Assembly (NCBI GenBank): GCA_022842865.1
Contig: JALHOV010000018.1
Span: 1 to 32,046 of the forward strand
Origin: Vulcanimicrobiota bacterium
Lineage (GTDB): Bacteria; Vulcanimicrobiota; Xenobia; Xenobiales; JADMJV01
Direction of reading: 5' to 3'
DNA: 32,046 bases
Shown: piece by piece, positions 18,228-26,404 of the stretch
How the letters are laid out: the number at the start of each line of letters is the position of its first letter
Position numbering within the stretch: the first letter of the stretch is position 1
Notes under the pieces: model-generated
Told to the model about the DNA's origin: nothing
What the model saw: the letters and a program-made list of their open reading frames with translations, nothing else
The model's database searches: none
Program-made: the position numbers and the translations under genes

Positions 18228-19454
18228 CTAGGCTTCGATCGGGCGGGCGAGGGCGATGGCTTCGGGTTTGAGGGCTTTGAGTTCGGCCACGACGGCGTCC
18301 ATGTCGGGGTAGCGCTGGTCGCGGTCTTTGGCGATCATTTTGAGAATGCAGTTGGCCAGCGCTTCCGAAATTTGCGGGCGAATCTCGCGCGGGTTGCGAG
18401 GCTCTTCCTGGACATGTTTGATGACGACGTGAATGGCTTCGTCCCCGTCGAATAGCTTCTCGCCGGTGAGCATCTCGAAGCCCATGGCTCCCAGAGCGTA
18501 CTGATCGCAGCGTCCGTCCAACTGCTTTTCGCCCAGAATTTGCTCAGGAGGCATGTAGTGCGGGGTTCCGATGGCTGAGCCGGTCTGGGTCAGGTCCGAG
18601 GTGCCCGACTGGCGGGCCAGCCCGAAGTCCATGATTTTGCAGCCGTGAGGCGTGAGAATGATATTGTCGGGCTTGACGTCTCGGTGAATCACTCCCTTGG
18701 AATGGGCGTGGGCCAGAGCACCGGCCAGCTCGAGTAAAAGGTTGACGGCGTCGGGCACTTCCATGCGGCCCTGTTTCATGCGAGTGCGCAGGGTTTCACC
18801 ATTTACGAATTCCATAATGATGTAGCGCAGCTTATTTTGCTCGTCGGCCTTGTGAATGCGCACGATATTGGGATGGTCGAGCTTCTGGCAAAGAGCCACT
18901 TCGCGCCCGACGCGGGCGGCGAAATCGTCCTGCTCGAGGGCATTCTCCGAAAAGACCTTGACGGCCACTGATTCACTTTCGCGCAGGGTGCGGTCCGGGA
19001 CGCCTTGGAAAACCTTGGCGAATCCTCCAGAGCCGACGAAACGGATTAAGCGATAATGCTCCACCAGGGACATGGCCAGCGGTTCCTCGCCAGCAGCGGC
19101 GGTGTAGTCTTCGATGCGCCGCAAGCGGTCGTAGCGCACTTTGGCCCGCAGCAGGGCACTCACGATCAGCGCGCCCAGCAGCGACGGAATCAGGTAAACG
19201 TGGGACAGGTTCGGTCCCCAGGCACCGAACACCACGTTGCCCACAATGGCGCCGGTCAGTCCCAGGGCAGTGGCCGAAAGCCGTCCGTGGCTCAAAGGAG
19301 AAGGATAGATGGATTCGGACAAAAGCCCGAGACCACAGCCGATTGCTACCAAAACAGCCAGACCCAGCAGATTGCCCAAAACCATAATGAACACGGCGAA
19401 AAGAACCAAAATGAGGGCGCCGTAGCCTATGAGTTGGAACGACTCTCTGTTCAC
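18228..19454 (-). CDS. Membrane-anchored Ser/Thr protein kinase (N-terminal TM segments, GTG start)
   Basis: 'FVGSGGFAKVFQGV', 'VAVKVF', 'VIHRDVKPDNIIL', 'MDFGLARQ', 'GTPHYMPPEQ'. Start at 19454 has a good SD (AGGAGGAAATCGTTAGT-GTG); the longer track start (19640) would overlap the divergent kinase gene. Confidence 0.9.
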   Translation of the reverse strand: MNRESFQLIGYGALILVLFAVFIMVLGNLLGLAVLVAIGCGLGLLSESIYPSPLSHGRLSATALGLTGAIVGNVVFGAWGPNLSHVYLIPSLLGALIVSALLRAKVRYDRLRRIEDYTAAAGEEPLAMSLVEHYRLIRFVGSGGFAKVFQGVPDRTLRESESVAVKVFSENALEQDDFAARVGREVALCQKLDHPNIVRIHKADEQNKLRYIIMEFVNGETLRTRMKQGRMEVPDAVNLLLELAGALAHAHSKGVIHRDVKPDNIILTPHGCKIMDFGLARQSGTSDLTQTGSAIGTPHYMPPEQILGEKQLDGRCDQYALGAMGFEMLTGEKLFDGDEAIHVVIKHVQEEPRNPREIRPQISEALANCILKMIAKDRDQRYPDMDAVVAELKALKPEAIALARPIEA

Positions 19455-19471
19455 ACTAACGATTTCCTCCT

Positions 19472-19487
19472 GGTAGATTGATCTACC
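19472..19487. promoter_or_regulatory. Perfect palindrome between the divergent kinase genes
   Basis: GGTAGAT-TG-ATCTACC. Confidence 0.5.
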
Positions 19488-19527
19488 TCCCACAGGAATG
19501 GTCTTTAGCAATGCAAAAAGAGGTGCG

Positions 19528-20754
19528 ATGAACGGGATGTTGTTGGTCGTCGATGACAACCTGATCAGCCGAGAACTGATGCATCGCCGCTTGATTCGCG
19601 AAGGCCACGAAATCGTGGTGGCCGAGTGCGGAAATTCCACCCTGGAAGCTGTGGCGCTTCATCCCATCGAGCTGGTCATCTTGGATCTTAATATGCCGGA
19701 CATGTCGGGCATGGAGGTCCTGGAAATTCTGCGCCGCCGCTTTACTCCCATCGAGCTGCCGATCCTGATGGTTTCCTCCACGGATGATGTTCACGCCATA
19801 GTGCGCGCCATCGATGGCGGAGCCAACGACTATTTTACCAAGCCCGTGCAGTTCGAGTTGCTTTTCGCCAAGATCCGCCACCTTTTGCGTCTGCGGCCTA
19901 AGGTGGTGATCCTCAATCCGGAAGAGGATTTGCCGCTGGAGCTGCCCGGTTCCTACCAGACAGGCGAGCGGGTGGCCCACTACTGGCTCGAAGGCTCGCT
20001 CGGCAAGGGTGGCATGGGTGAGGTCTTTCGCGCTCAGGATACGCGCCTTCTGCGTCAGGTCGCCCTCAAACTCATCACCGATGAACCCAAGCCGGGTCAG
20101 GCTTTGCAGCGCTTCATCACAGAAGCGCGCGCCCTGGCTCGCGTGGATCATCCCGGGGTCGTCAAAATTTACGAAATCGGATTGCAGCCTTGTCGTTTCA
20201 TCGCCATGGAATTGATCGAGGGCAAGCTGCTCTCGGACGCGCTCAAGGTCATTGCCGACATTCCCACTATCGTGAAGCTCTTCATTCAGCTGCTGGAAGC
20301 CCTGGAAGCCATCCATCTGGAAGGCGTGGTCCATCGCGACCTGAAGCCCCATAACGTAATGGTTACGCTCGACGGCCAGACCAAGGTGATGGATTTTGGG
20401 CTGGCTCGGACCGAGGTGGATCCGATGAAAGGAGACAGCCTTTACGGCACGCCCCACTACATGGCCCCAGAAGCTTTTAATCCTGACCTGGGTCACGTAG
20501 ATGCGCAGAGCGATTTGTTCGCAGTCAGCGTGATGCTTTACGAGTGCCTGCAGGGCGAGCATCCTTTTCCCGCCAAGAATCTCGGAGAGTTGATCATGGC
20601 TCTGGCCAATCATGAACCCGAGCCTTTGGACGTCGCCGTCGATTTATGGCTGGCCATTCAACGCGGCATGCGCCGGGAAAAGCGCCTGCGCTTCGCCACC
20701 GCCCGCGAGTTTGCCCAGGCTCTGCGCCAGTCCATACTGTCTCCACAATTGTGA
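19528..20754 (+). CDS. Response-regulator receiver domain fused to Ser/Thr protein kinase
   Basis: REC: 'MLLVVDDNLISRELM', 'LVILDLNMPDMSGMEVL', 'YFTKPVQF'; kinase: 'LGKGGMGEVFRAQD', 'VALKLI', 'VVHRDLKPHNVMV', 'MDFGLART', 'GTPHYMAPEAF'. ATG 19528 after AGAGGTG. Confidence 0.93.
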   Translation: MNGMLLVVDDNLISRELMHRRLIREGHEIVVAECGNSTLEAVALHPIELVILDLNMPDMSGMEVLEILRRRFTPIELPILMVSSTDDVHAIVRAIDGGANDYFTKPVQFELLFAKIRHLLRLRPKVVILNPEEDLPLELPGSYQTGERVAHYWLEGSLGKGGMGEVFRAQDTRLLRQVALKLITDEPKPGQALQRFITEARALARVDHPGVVKIYEIGLQPCRFIAMELIEGKLLSDALKVIADIPTIVKLFIQLLEALEAIHLEGVVHRDLKPHNVMVTLDGQTKVMDFGLARTEVDPMKGDSLYGTPHYMAPEAFNPDLGHVDAQSDLFAVSVMLYECLQGEHPFPAKNLGELIMALANHEPEPLDVAVDLWLAIQRGMRREKRLRFATAREFAQALRQSILSPQL

Positions 20755-20768
20755 ACTAACCTCGGGAT

Positions 20769-21650
20769 ATGAGAATCCTGTTGCTCGTCCTACTGTTCAC
20801 CGTCTCGGCTTTTGCTCAGGAAAAGATCCAATGGTATGCCACCTGGGAGATGGGTTTGCGCCAGGCTCGCGCCAGCGGCCGGCCGATTCTGCTGATCGCG
20901 GCTGCCCCTCATTGTCACAATGTATCCGGCATCTGGTGACCCGGTAAGCAAGCTATGGACAGGAGTTTCCTGTCCCGACCCGAGGTTGTGCAGGCCTCGC
21001 GCAAATTCATCTGCATCCGTCTGGCCACTTATGAAAGCTTTGAAGAAGCGCAAATGCTGCGCGGCATTTTTCTGGGCGGGTCGGGTCAGGTGGAGAACAC
21101 CACCTTCGCCCTGCTCAGTCCGGACGGCCGAACGCCGCTGGTCTATTCGGGACGCAGTCCCGACTTCGCCTTCGTCAGCTCTCAACAGATGGCCGCCACC
21201 ATGGTTCGCATTTCCGAGCGCTACCAGGGACGGGCCAGCGGTGAACTGCCGGCTGTGGTCAACCTGCGCCTGGCGGTCAACGTAGCCGCCTGTGACGGCC
21301 TGCCGGTATTGGCTCTTACGTCCCCAGACGCCAAACAACTGCGTAACTGGCAGAGCCGACTGGCGGCCGTCGCTTGGGACCCGGCGCTCTTGGGAAAAGC
21401 CATCTACTGCCTGGACCAGAGAGCCACCCCAAAGCCCGGGTTGTTGGTGCTGGCGCCCGGGAAATTCGGACTCGACAGCCAGCCCCTGGGTTGGCTGGAT
21501 CCAGACTCGGCGAACCTCGCGGCTGAACTTCAGAGGCTTTTGAGCAGCTATCGAGCGGCCGACAAGAATGCCCGCGATCACATTCTGGAGGGCAACCAGC
21601 GAGGAGTGTACTGGCAGACCCAGATTCCCGTCACCGATCCCCATAAGTAG
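20769..21650 (+). CDS. Putative selenoprotein: secreted thioredoxin-like protein with in-frame UGA (Sec57)
   Basis: Same frame on both sides of TGA 20937-20939. N-terminus MRILLLVLLFTVSAFAQEKIQWYATWEMGLRQARASGRPILLIAAAPHCHNVSGIW-U-PGKQAMDRSFLSRPEVVQASRKFICIRLATYES..., continuing to the TAG at 21648-21650. Signal peptide and thioredoxin-like first beta strand lie upstream of the TGA; the rest of the domain lies downstream. The ORF track sees only 20955-21650. Confidence 0.7.
20957..20975 (+). promoter_or_regulatory. Candidate bacterial SECIS hairpin
   Basis: GGACAGG-AGUUU-CCUGUCC: perfect 7-bp stem, 5-nt apical loop with G at loop position 2. The loop starts 24 nt after the UGA. Confidence 0.65.
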
Positions 21651-21684
21651 GTTCCGGACCCTCGGGTGCGGAAACAGGGGCCCA

Positions 21685-22575
21685 ATGAAAGAGGCACCCC
21701 GCGTCCTCGTTCTCGAGGACGATCTGATTATGCTTGAGACTTTGTGCGGGGTGCTGCGCTTTCATAACTACGACCCGCGAGCGGCCGAGAGCGCCGATAC
21801 GGCCATCGAGCTAGCCAAGATTATTCCCTTTCATCTGATTGTGTCGGATATCCGCATTGGCGGCCCTCAAGACGGTCTGGCGGTCATGCAGAAGATCAAG
21901 AAATTCCAGCCCAAGGCAAAGATCGTCATGTTGACGGGCTACGCCGACGAAGATGCCGCTCGCCGCGCTGTCGAGATCCTGGTGGATGATTATGTCCACA
22001 AGCCCATCAAACTGCCGGTCCTGATGGAAGTGGTGGAACGGGTGCTGAATCCGCCGCCTCGCCAGTTCTCCCCGCTGGCCGGGCTGCGCAGCCTGCTGGC
22101 CGGCCCCATCAAGCTGATGGAGCAGGCTAAGGCCCAAAAGGTGCAGCGTATGCTGGGCTTGCTGGAACAGGAAAAGCACAAGGTCCTGCAGGCATTCTTC
22201 GTGTCGCTGCGCGCCCGTGGCCTGAGCAAGTCGGCCTCTCTAGAACTTTGGGATCAGTTAGAGAAGCTGGAGGCCGCCTGGCTGCAGCTGCCCGGAACCC
22301 CCACCGAAGAAGCGCTTCAGGGGATGGGTGTGGCCTACCGAAAGGTCTACGAGCGCATGGCCCACTATCAGAAGACCGGCAACGTGGCCAGTCTACCGCC
22401 GCGCGACGGCAAAGCGGTCTCCCGCAGCGGCTTTCAAGCCATGGTCGATATTGTGCAGGCCGGTCGGGTGGCTCAGGAAGAGCTGCTGCTCTTGCTGGAA
22501 GCCCGACTCAAGCCCGACAAAGCGGCCGCTCTGCCCCCCGCTTTGCAGGAGGTCTTACAGCAGCTAATAGGGTGA
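21685..22575 (+). CDS. Response regulator (REC domain) with novel helical C-terminal region
   Basis: 'RVLVLEDDLIMLETLCGVL', 'HLIVSDIRIGGPQDGLAVM', 'IVMLTGYADEDAARRAVEILVDDYVHKPIKL'; C-terminal about 170 aa helical, no DNA-binding motif recognised. Confidence 0.88.
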   Translation: MKEAPRVLVLEDDLIMLETLCGVLRFHNYDPRAAESADTAIELAKIIPFHLIVSDIRIGGPQDGLAVMQKIKKFQPKAKIVMLTGYADEDAARRAVEILVDDYVHKPIKLPVLMEVVERVLNPPPRQFSPLAGLRSLLAGPIKLMEQAKAQKVQRMLGLLEQEKHKVLQAFFVSLRARGLSKSASLELWDQLEKLEAAWLQLPGTPTEEALQGMGVAYRKVYERMAHYQKTGNVASLPPRDGKAVSRSGFQAMVDIVQAGRVAQEELLLLLEARLKPDKAAALPPALQEVLQQLIG

Positions 22576-23217
22576 GATCTGAAAGACCTGCCCATGGGCG
22601 TCCTGGCCCTCCCAGCTAATCTCCACTCGCTCCCGCTCGTTCTCTTCGCGGTCCAGTCCGGCCACCCACACGTCGCGAATCTCCGGGTCGAGCTCTACGT
22701 CTTCCTGCAGTTGCCCCTGGCCGGGCACGCTCATGGAGGTGGGCAGCACCCGGTAGAAGTTGTGCGTGGTTTTGCCAGCGGAATCCAGGTAGCGCACGCG
22801 AAAAGCGGTCACCCGCAGGCTCTCTTTGGCCAGATTGGCGAACTGGAAGTGGGCCATCAGGCAGTCGACGCCGCCCAGCAGATTGCGTTTGAGCTCCAGG
22901 GTAAAGCTGCCCTGAAGCGGAGGAGCGACCACCGCTGGCGTCGCTGGGACCGGCGAGGCGGCCAGCGTCGGGCTTAGCCACGGTGAAAACAGACGGCGCG
23001 GGCCTTCCGGCAGTCGAGCCGCCAGGGCCTGGGCTCCACCCGGTAGCATGCGCGGTAAGTAGAGCAGAGTGGCCCCCAGGGCCATCGCGCCCAGCACTCC
23101 CAGGCCTACTTTCAGGTGACCGCGGTCTTTTTCGCGCACAAAAGCGACAAGGTTGAGCACGGTGGCCGAAAACCCGATCAGGCCGGCCACCACCGTCAGG
23201 ATTTGAATCTCACTCAT
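22564..23217 (-). CDS. Hypothetical membrane-anchored protein
   Basis: 'MSEIQILTVVAGLIGFSATVLNLVAFV' TM plus a second TM, Pro/Ala linker, then beta-rich domain; ATG 23217 preferred over 23277. Confidence 0.7.
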   Translation of the reverse strand: MSEIQILTVVAGLIGFSATVLNLVAFVREKDRGHLKVGLGVLGAMALGATLLYLPRMLPGGAQALAARLPEGPRRLFSPWLSPTLAASPVPATPAVVAPPLQGSFTLELKRNLLGGVDCLMAHFQFANLAKESLRVTAFRVRYLDSAGKTTHNFYRVLPTSMSVPGQGQLQEDVELDPEIRDVWVAGLDREENERERVEISWEGQDAHGQVFQISPY

Positions 23218-23328
23218 ATTTTCATAGGGTCCCCCATTTCTCAGCGTAATACTCTTGCCGCTCGAATTTAGTTTCACGATCGTGGGCGAGGGGAGGTTCC
23301 TCCCTTAGGAATGTGGATATTCCCACCC

Positions 23329-25425
23329 ATGAAGCAATCACTGCCCGGTCAACACGGCCTTGTTCGCATTCGTTGGAACGGTCGCGGGGTGCCCAGCATT
23401 CGCGCTCAGCACTGGGACGATTTGTGTTGGGGTCTTGGCTATGCACACGGTCGGGACCGACGTTATCAGATGGAGATGCAGCGCCGGCTGGCCAGCGGGC
23501 GGCTGTCCGAGGTTTTCTCCAAGCTGACCTTCCGAGCCGATTGTTTCGTGCGCAAGCTGGATCTGGTCGGTCTGTGCCGGCGCGAATTGGAACTTTACCG
23601 GCCCCAGGAACTGGCGGGATTGCAGGCTTACTGCGCCGGCGTCAATTTCCGTGCCGAGCGGCCCTGGGCCATGCGTTTGCTGGGGATGCCCCTGACCGAA
23701 TGGACTCCGCTGGACTGCCTGCTCTGGGTCAAGATGATGGCCTTCGGACTGGCCGCCAACTGGGAACAGGAGCTCCTTCGTGGACAACTGGCCGCCACTC
23801 ATCCGGAAGCCCTGGAAAGTTGGGGAGCCATGACCGCTCCCCCCGGCTTTCCTCAGGTATCCGGCCAGCCCACCCGGGTGCGGTTACAAGAGCTACGCGA
23901 GGAATGGGAGCTCATTCAGCAGAGCTTGCCGGCGGGCCTGACGCCGGCGGGGCCGGGCAGCAACGCCTGGGCCGTGTGCGGACGCCTGAGCGCCAGCGGC
24001 AAGCCCATGTTGGCCAGCGATCCCCATCTGGCTCCGAAGGCGCCCGATAGCTGGTACCAGGCCGAGCTGATCTGGCCCGAAGGACACGTGCTGGGAGCGA
24101 CCATGGCCGGCTTTCCGGGGGTGGTCATCGGGCAGAATCGCAGTCTGGCCTGGGGAGCCACCAATTCCTACATCGACGTCCAGGATCTCTTTTGGGAGAA
24201 GGTTGACGGCAACGTGAGCGAGCGTTGGGAGGGAATCGGGGTGCGCGGCTTCGGCACAAAACGCGTGCTGGTTCAGTCCACCGAGCGGGGCCCTTTGTTG
24301 GTGCCGGTGCGCGAAGGCCATTCGCTCTCTCTGGCCTGGACTGGACAGCAGCCTGGCGAATTCTTCCGCGCACTTTTCGGGCTGAACTTCGCTCGCGATC
24401 TGGTGGAAGCTCGCCAGGCCATGCGCCACTGGGTCGCCCCCAGTTTGTGTTATGTGTTGGCCGACATAGAGAACATCGGTTACCAGGTGGTGGGACACAT
24501 TCCGCGCCGCGGCAAAGGGACGGGTCTGGTGCCGGTGCCGGCTTGGAAAGAGGAATTCACCTGGCAAGGCCTGCTGGATTTCGAGGAGTGGCCCGCCCTG
24601 ACCAATCCGGAGAGTGGTTTCGTGGTTTGCGCCAATCACGGCCTGGGGCCGGATTTGTCTTGGGATTTCAACAGCGGCATCCGCGCCCAGCGCATCGAGC
24701 GGCTCCTGGCTGCGCAAGGTCAGCACGACTGGCGTAGCTTCGCCAAGATTCAGATGGACATTTTCAGTTCGCCGGCCCGTCGTTTTGCCGACTTATGCCT
24801 GAAGTTGGCGGATTTCCCCCACCCCTGGATGCTCCGAGACCTGCGACACTGGGACGGCAACATGCGCTCCGACAGCCGGGCTGCTCTGCTGGCGGCTTGC
24901 GGGTTACTTTGCTTGACCCAGCTGGCTTTGCCTGACCAGTGGCGGGGACTTTTCCTGGGCCCCGATACCCACCATCCACTGCTTAAGCGTGGTGGGCATT
25001 TGTCCAGGTTGCAGCCGTGGGTTTTACACTGGGTGGAGGAAGATTCTGAGCGGCTGGCTCTGGTGCGCGAGGCCCTTCTGGAGACTCACCAGCGGCTCGC
25101 CAGGAAACTGGGACATCCGGGCAGCTGGAACTGGGGTCGTATGCACGGGCTGCGCTTACCCTTTGGACGCTGGCTGCCCATGGATGGAGACGCGGACACT
25201 CCCAACCAGGCGGGCTTTTTGTGCGACCGAGAATTGCCGGGGACGATTTGTCTGATCGGAAGCTTCCGGATGATCGCGGAAGTTGGCCAGCCCGAAAAAT
25301 GCCGTAGCTGTCACTTTCCGGGGCAATCCGGGCGCTGGAATAGTGGCCATTACGGCGACGGAGTCGAGGATTGGCGCCACGGTCGTTACACCTGGTTGAG
25401 CGCCAGGGACACCGTCTCGAGCTAG
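23329..25425 (+). CDS. Penicillin acylase family (Ntn hydrolase), no evident signal peptide
   Basis: 'GRGVPSIRAQHWDDLCWGLGYAHGRDRRYQMEMQRRLASGRLSE', catalytic Ser context 'GPGSNAWAVCGRLSASGKPMLASDPHLAPKAPDSWYQAEL', 'GVVIGQNRSLAWGATN'. Confidence 0.92.
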   Translation: MKQSLPGQHGLVRIRWNGRGVPSIRAQHWDDLCWGLGYAHGRDRRYQMEMQRRLASGRLSEVFSKLTFRADCFVRKLDLVGLCRRELELYRPQELAGLQAYCAGVNFRAERPWAMRLLGMPLTEWTPLDCLLWVKMMAFGLAANWEQELLRGQLAATHPEALESWGAMTAPPGFPQVSGQPTRVRLQELREEWELIQQSLPAGLTPAGPGSNAWAVCGRLSASGKPMLASDPHLAPKAPDSWYQAELIWPEGHVLGATMAGFPGVVIGQNRSLAWGATNSYIDVQDLFWEKVDGNVSERWEGIGVRGFGTKRVLVQSTERGPLLVPVREGHSLSLAWTGQQPGEFFRALFGLNFARDLVEARQAMRHWVAPSLCYVLADIENIGYQVVGHIPRRGKGTGLVPVPAWKEEFTWQGLLDFEEWPALTNPESGFVVCANHGLGPDLSWDFNSGIRAQRIERLLAAQGQHDWRSFAKIQMDIFSSPARRFADLCLKLADFPHPWMLRDLRHWDGNMRSDSRAALLAACGLLCLTQLALPDQWRGLFLGPDTHHPLLKRGGHLSRLQPWVLHWVEEDSERLALVREALLETHQRLARKLGHPGSWNWGRMHGLRLPFGRWLPMDGDADTPNQAGFLCDRELPGTICLIGSFRMIAEVGQPEKCRSCHFPGQSGRWNSGHYGDGVEDWRHGRYTWLSARDTVSS

Positions 25426-25444
25426 CAAGCCGATGTGACATCGA

Positions 25445-26404
25445 TCAATCCAGGGCCTCTAACTGATCGCGAAAATCGCCCCCCATTTTCACAACCAGGT
25501 CGTCGAGGTTGTTGGGATGGGTGGCGATTTTGCGTTCACATTGATCCAGGGCCTGGTCCACGCTTCCGGAGAGTTCATACCAGTGTCGATAAAACCCCGG
25601 GATCAGGTAAAGCAGGGCCAGATTGCCCAGCAGTGGCCTGCGATTGATCAAGGTTTTGCCGTGCAGTAGCGCGCGCAGATAGGCCTCCAGTGGCTCTTGA
25701 GGGGCCTTCTTGCCTTTTGGGGGAGCGGGCTTTTCACCGCAATGAGCCAGCAGGTTGCTGAACCAGTGAAGTTCCATGAGCAGCAACGGCTCATGCGGCG
25801 GTTCCAGGGCGGCCGCACTCCATTCCAGGTAAGCCTGCAGAGGCCGCCGGGGATTCAGGCTCCACTGAGCCAGCGCCCAGAAGCCCTCGGCCAGCCCCGG
25901 TTCAACGGACTCCCGCCCCAACAGGAACTCTTCCAACTGGCGATACTCGGACCAGCCTAGCCGGCTCTGTTGCCAGACCTTGACCCCGTCGCCTCCCCAC
26001 AGGGGCAATGAGGACGCTATCTCCGCCAATTCCCGTCGGTAATCTTCCAGGGCCTCGCCCTGATTGTTTTGAATCGAGGGGCAGCTGAAGGAAGTGCCCA
26101 CGAAGATACCGTCCGGGGTGTTGGTCAGCCGAAAAGGGAACTGGCGGCAGCCGCGAGGCTTGGCGGCGGCCCCCAGTTCCGAGTGGATTTGGCAGCGTTG
26201 ATCATTCCCCAGAAAGTTGCAGGCTGCTTGAGAGTCTCGGCGCGCGAAGACCGAGCCGTCCTTTTCTTCAAGGCCTTTGCGGAAGGGGGTTGCCTTCAAC
26301 TGCTCGGCCGTCCGGGGGTCGACCCGGATACGCCAGCCACGACAACAGCGGGCGCACTGGCTGCATGTGAATTTCTGGCCGGGCGCGAAGTGCCAGTCGG
26401 TCAA
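25445..26404 (-). CDS. YkgJ-type cysteine-cluster protein
   Basis: 'FTCSQCARCCRGW' (CxxCxxCC), 'ACNFLGNDQRCQIH', 'KPRGCRQFPFRL'. Confidence 0.85.
   Translation of the reverse strand: MTDWHFAPGQKFTCSQCARCCRGWRIRVDPRTAEQLKATPFRKGLEEKDGSVFARRDSQAACNFLGNDQRCQIHSELGAAAKPRGCRQFPFRLTNTPDGIFVGTSFSCPSIQNNQGEALEDYRRELAEIASSLPLWGGDGVKVWQQSRLGWSEYRQLEEFLLGRESVEPGLAEGFWALAQWSLNPRRPLQAYLEWSAAALEPPHEPLLLMELHWFSNLLAHCGEKPAPPKGKKAPQEPLEAYLRALLHGKTLINRRPLLGNLALLYLIPGFYRHWYELSGSVDQALDQCERKIATHPNNLDDLVVKMGGDFRDQLEALD

Noticed and set aside
19455-19640. N-terminal extension of the membrane kinase to 19640
   Set aside because: It would overlap the divergent REC-kinase and lacks an SD; the GTG at 19454 has AGGAGG at suitable spacing directly before a TM segment.
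19483-20613. Antisense ORF of 376 aa
   Set aside because: Opposite the REC-kinase gene, whose motifs are intact; shadow ORF.
20937-20939. Genome-wide reassignment of TGA as a sense codon
   Set aside because: Many well-supported genes here end in TGA (hairpin terminators and overlapping starts confirm the ends), so only a context-dependent reading such as Sec insertion fits.
20769-21650. Simple pseudogene with a nonsense mutation
   Set aside because: Not excluded, but disfavoured: a single interruption, no other frame damage, a position near the active site, and a SECIS-like hairpin directly after it.
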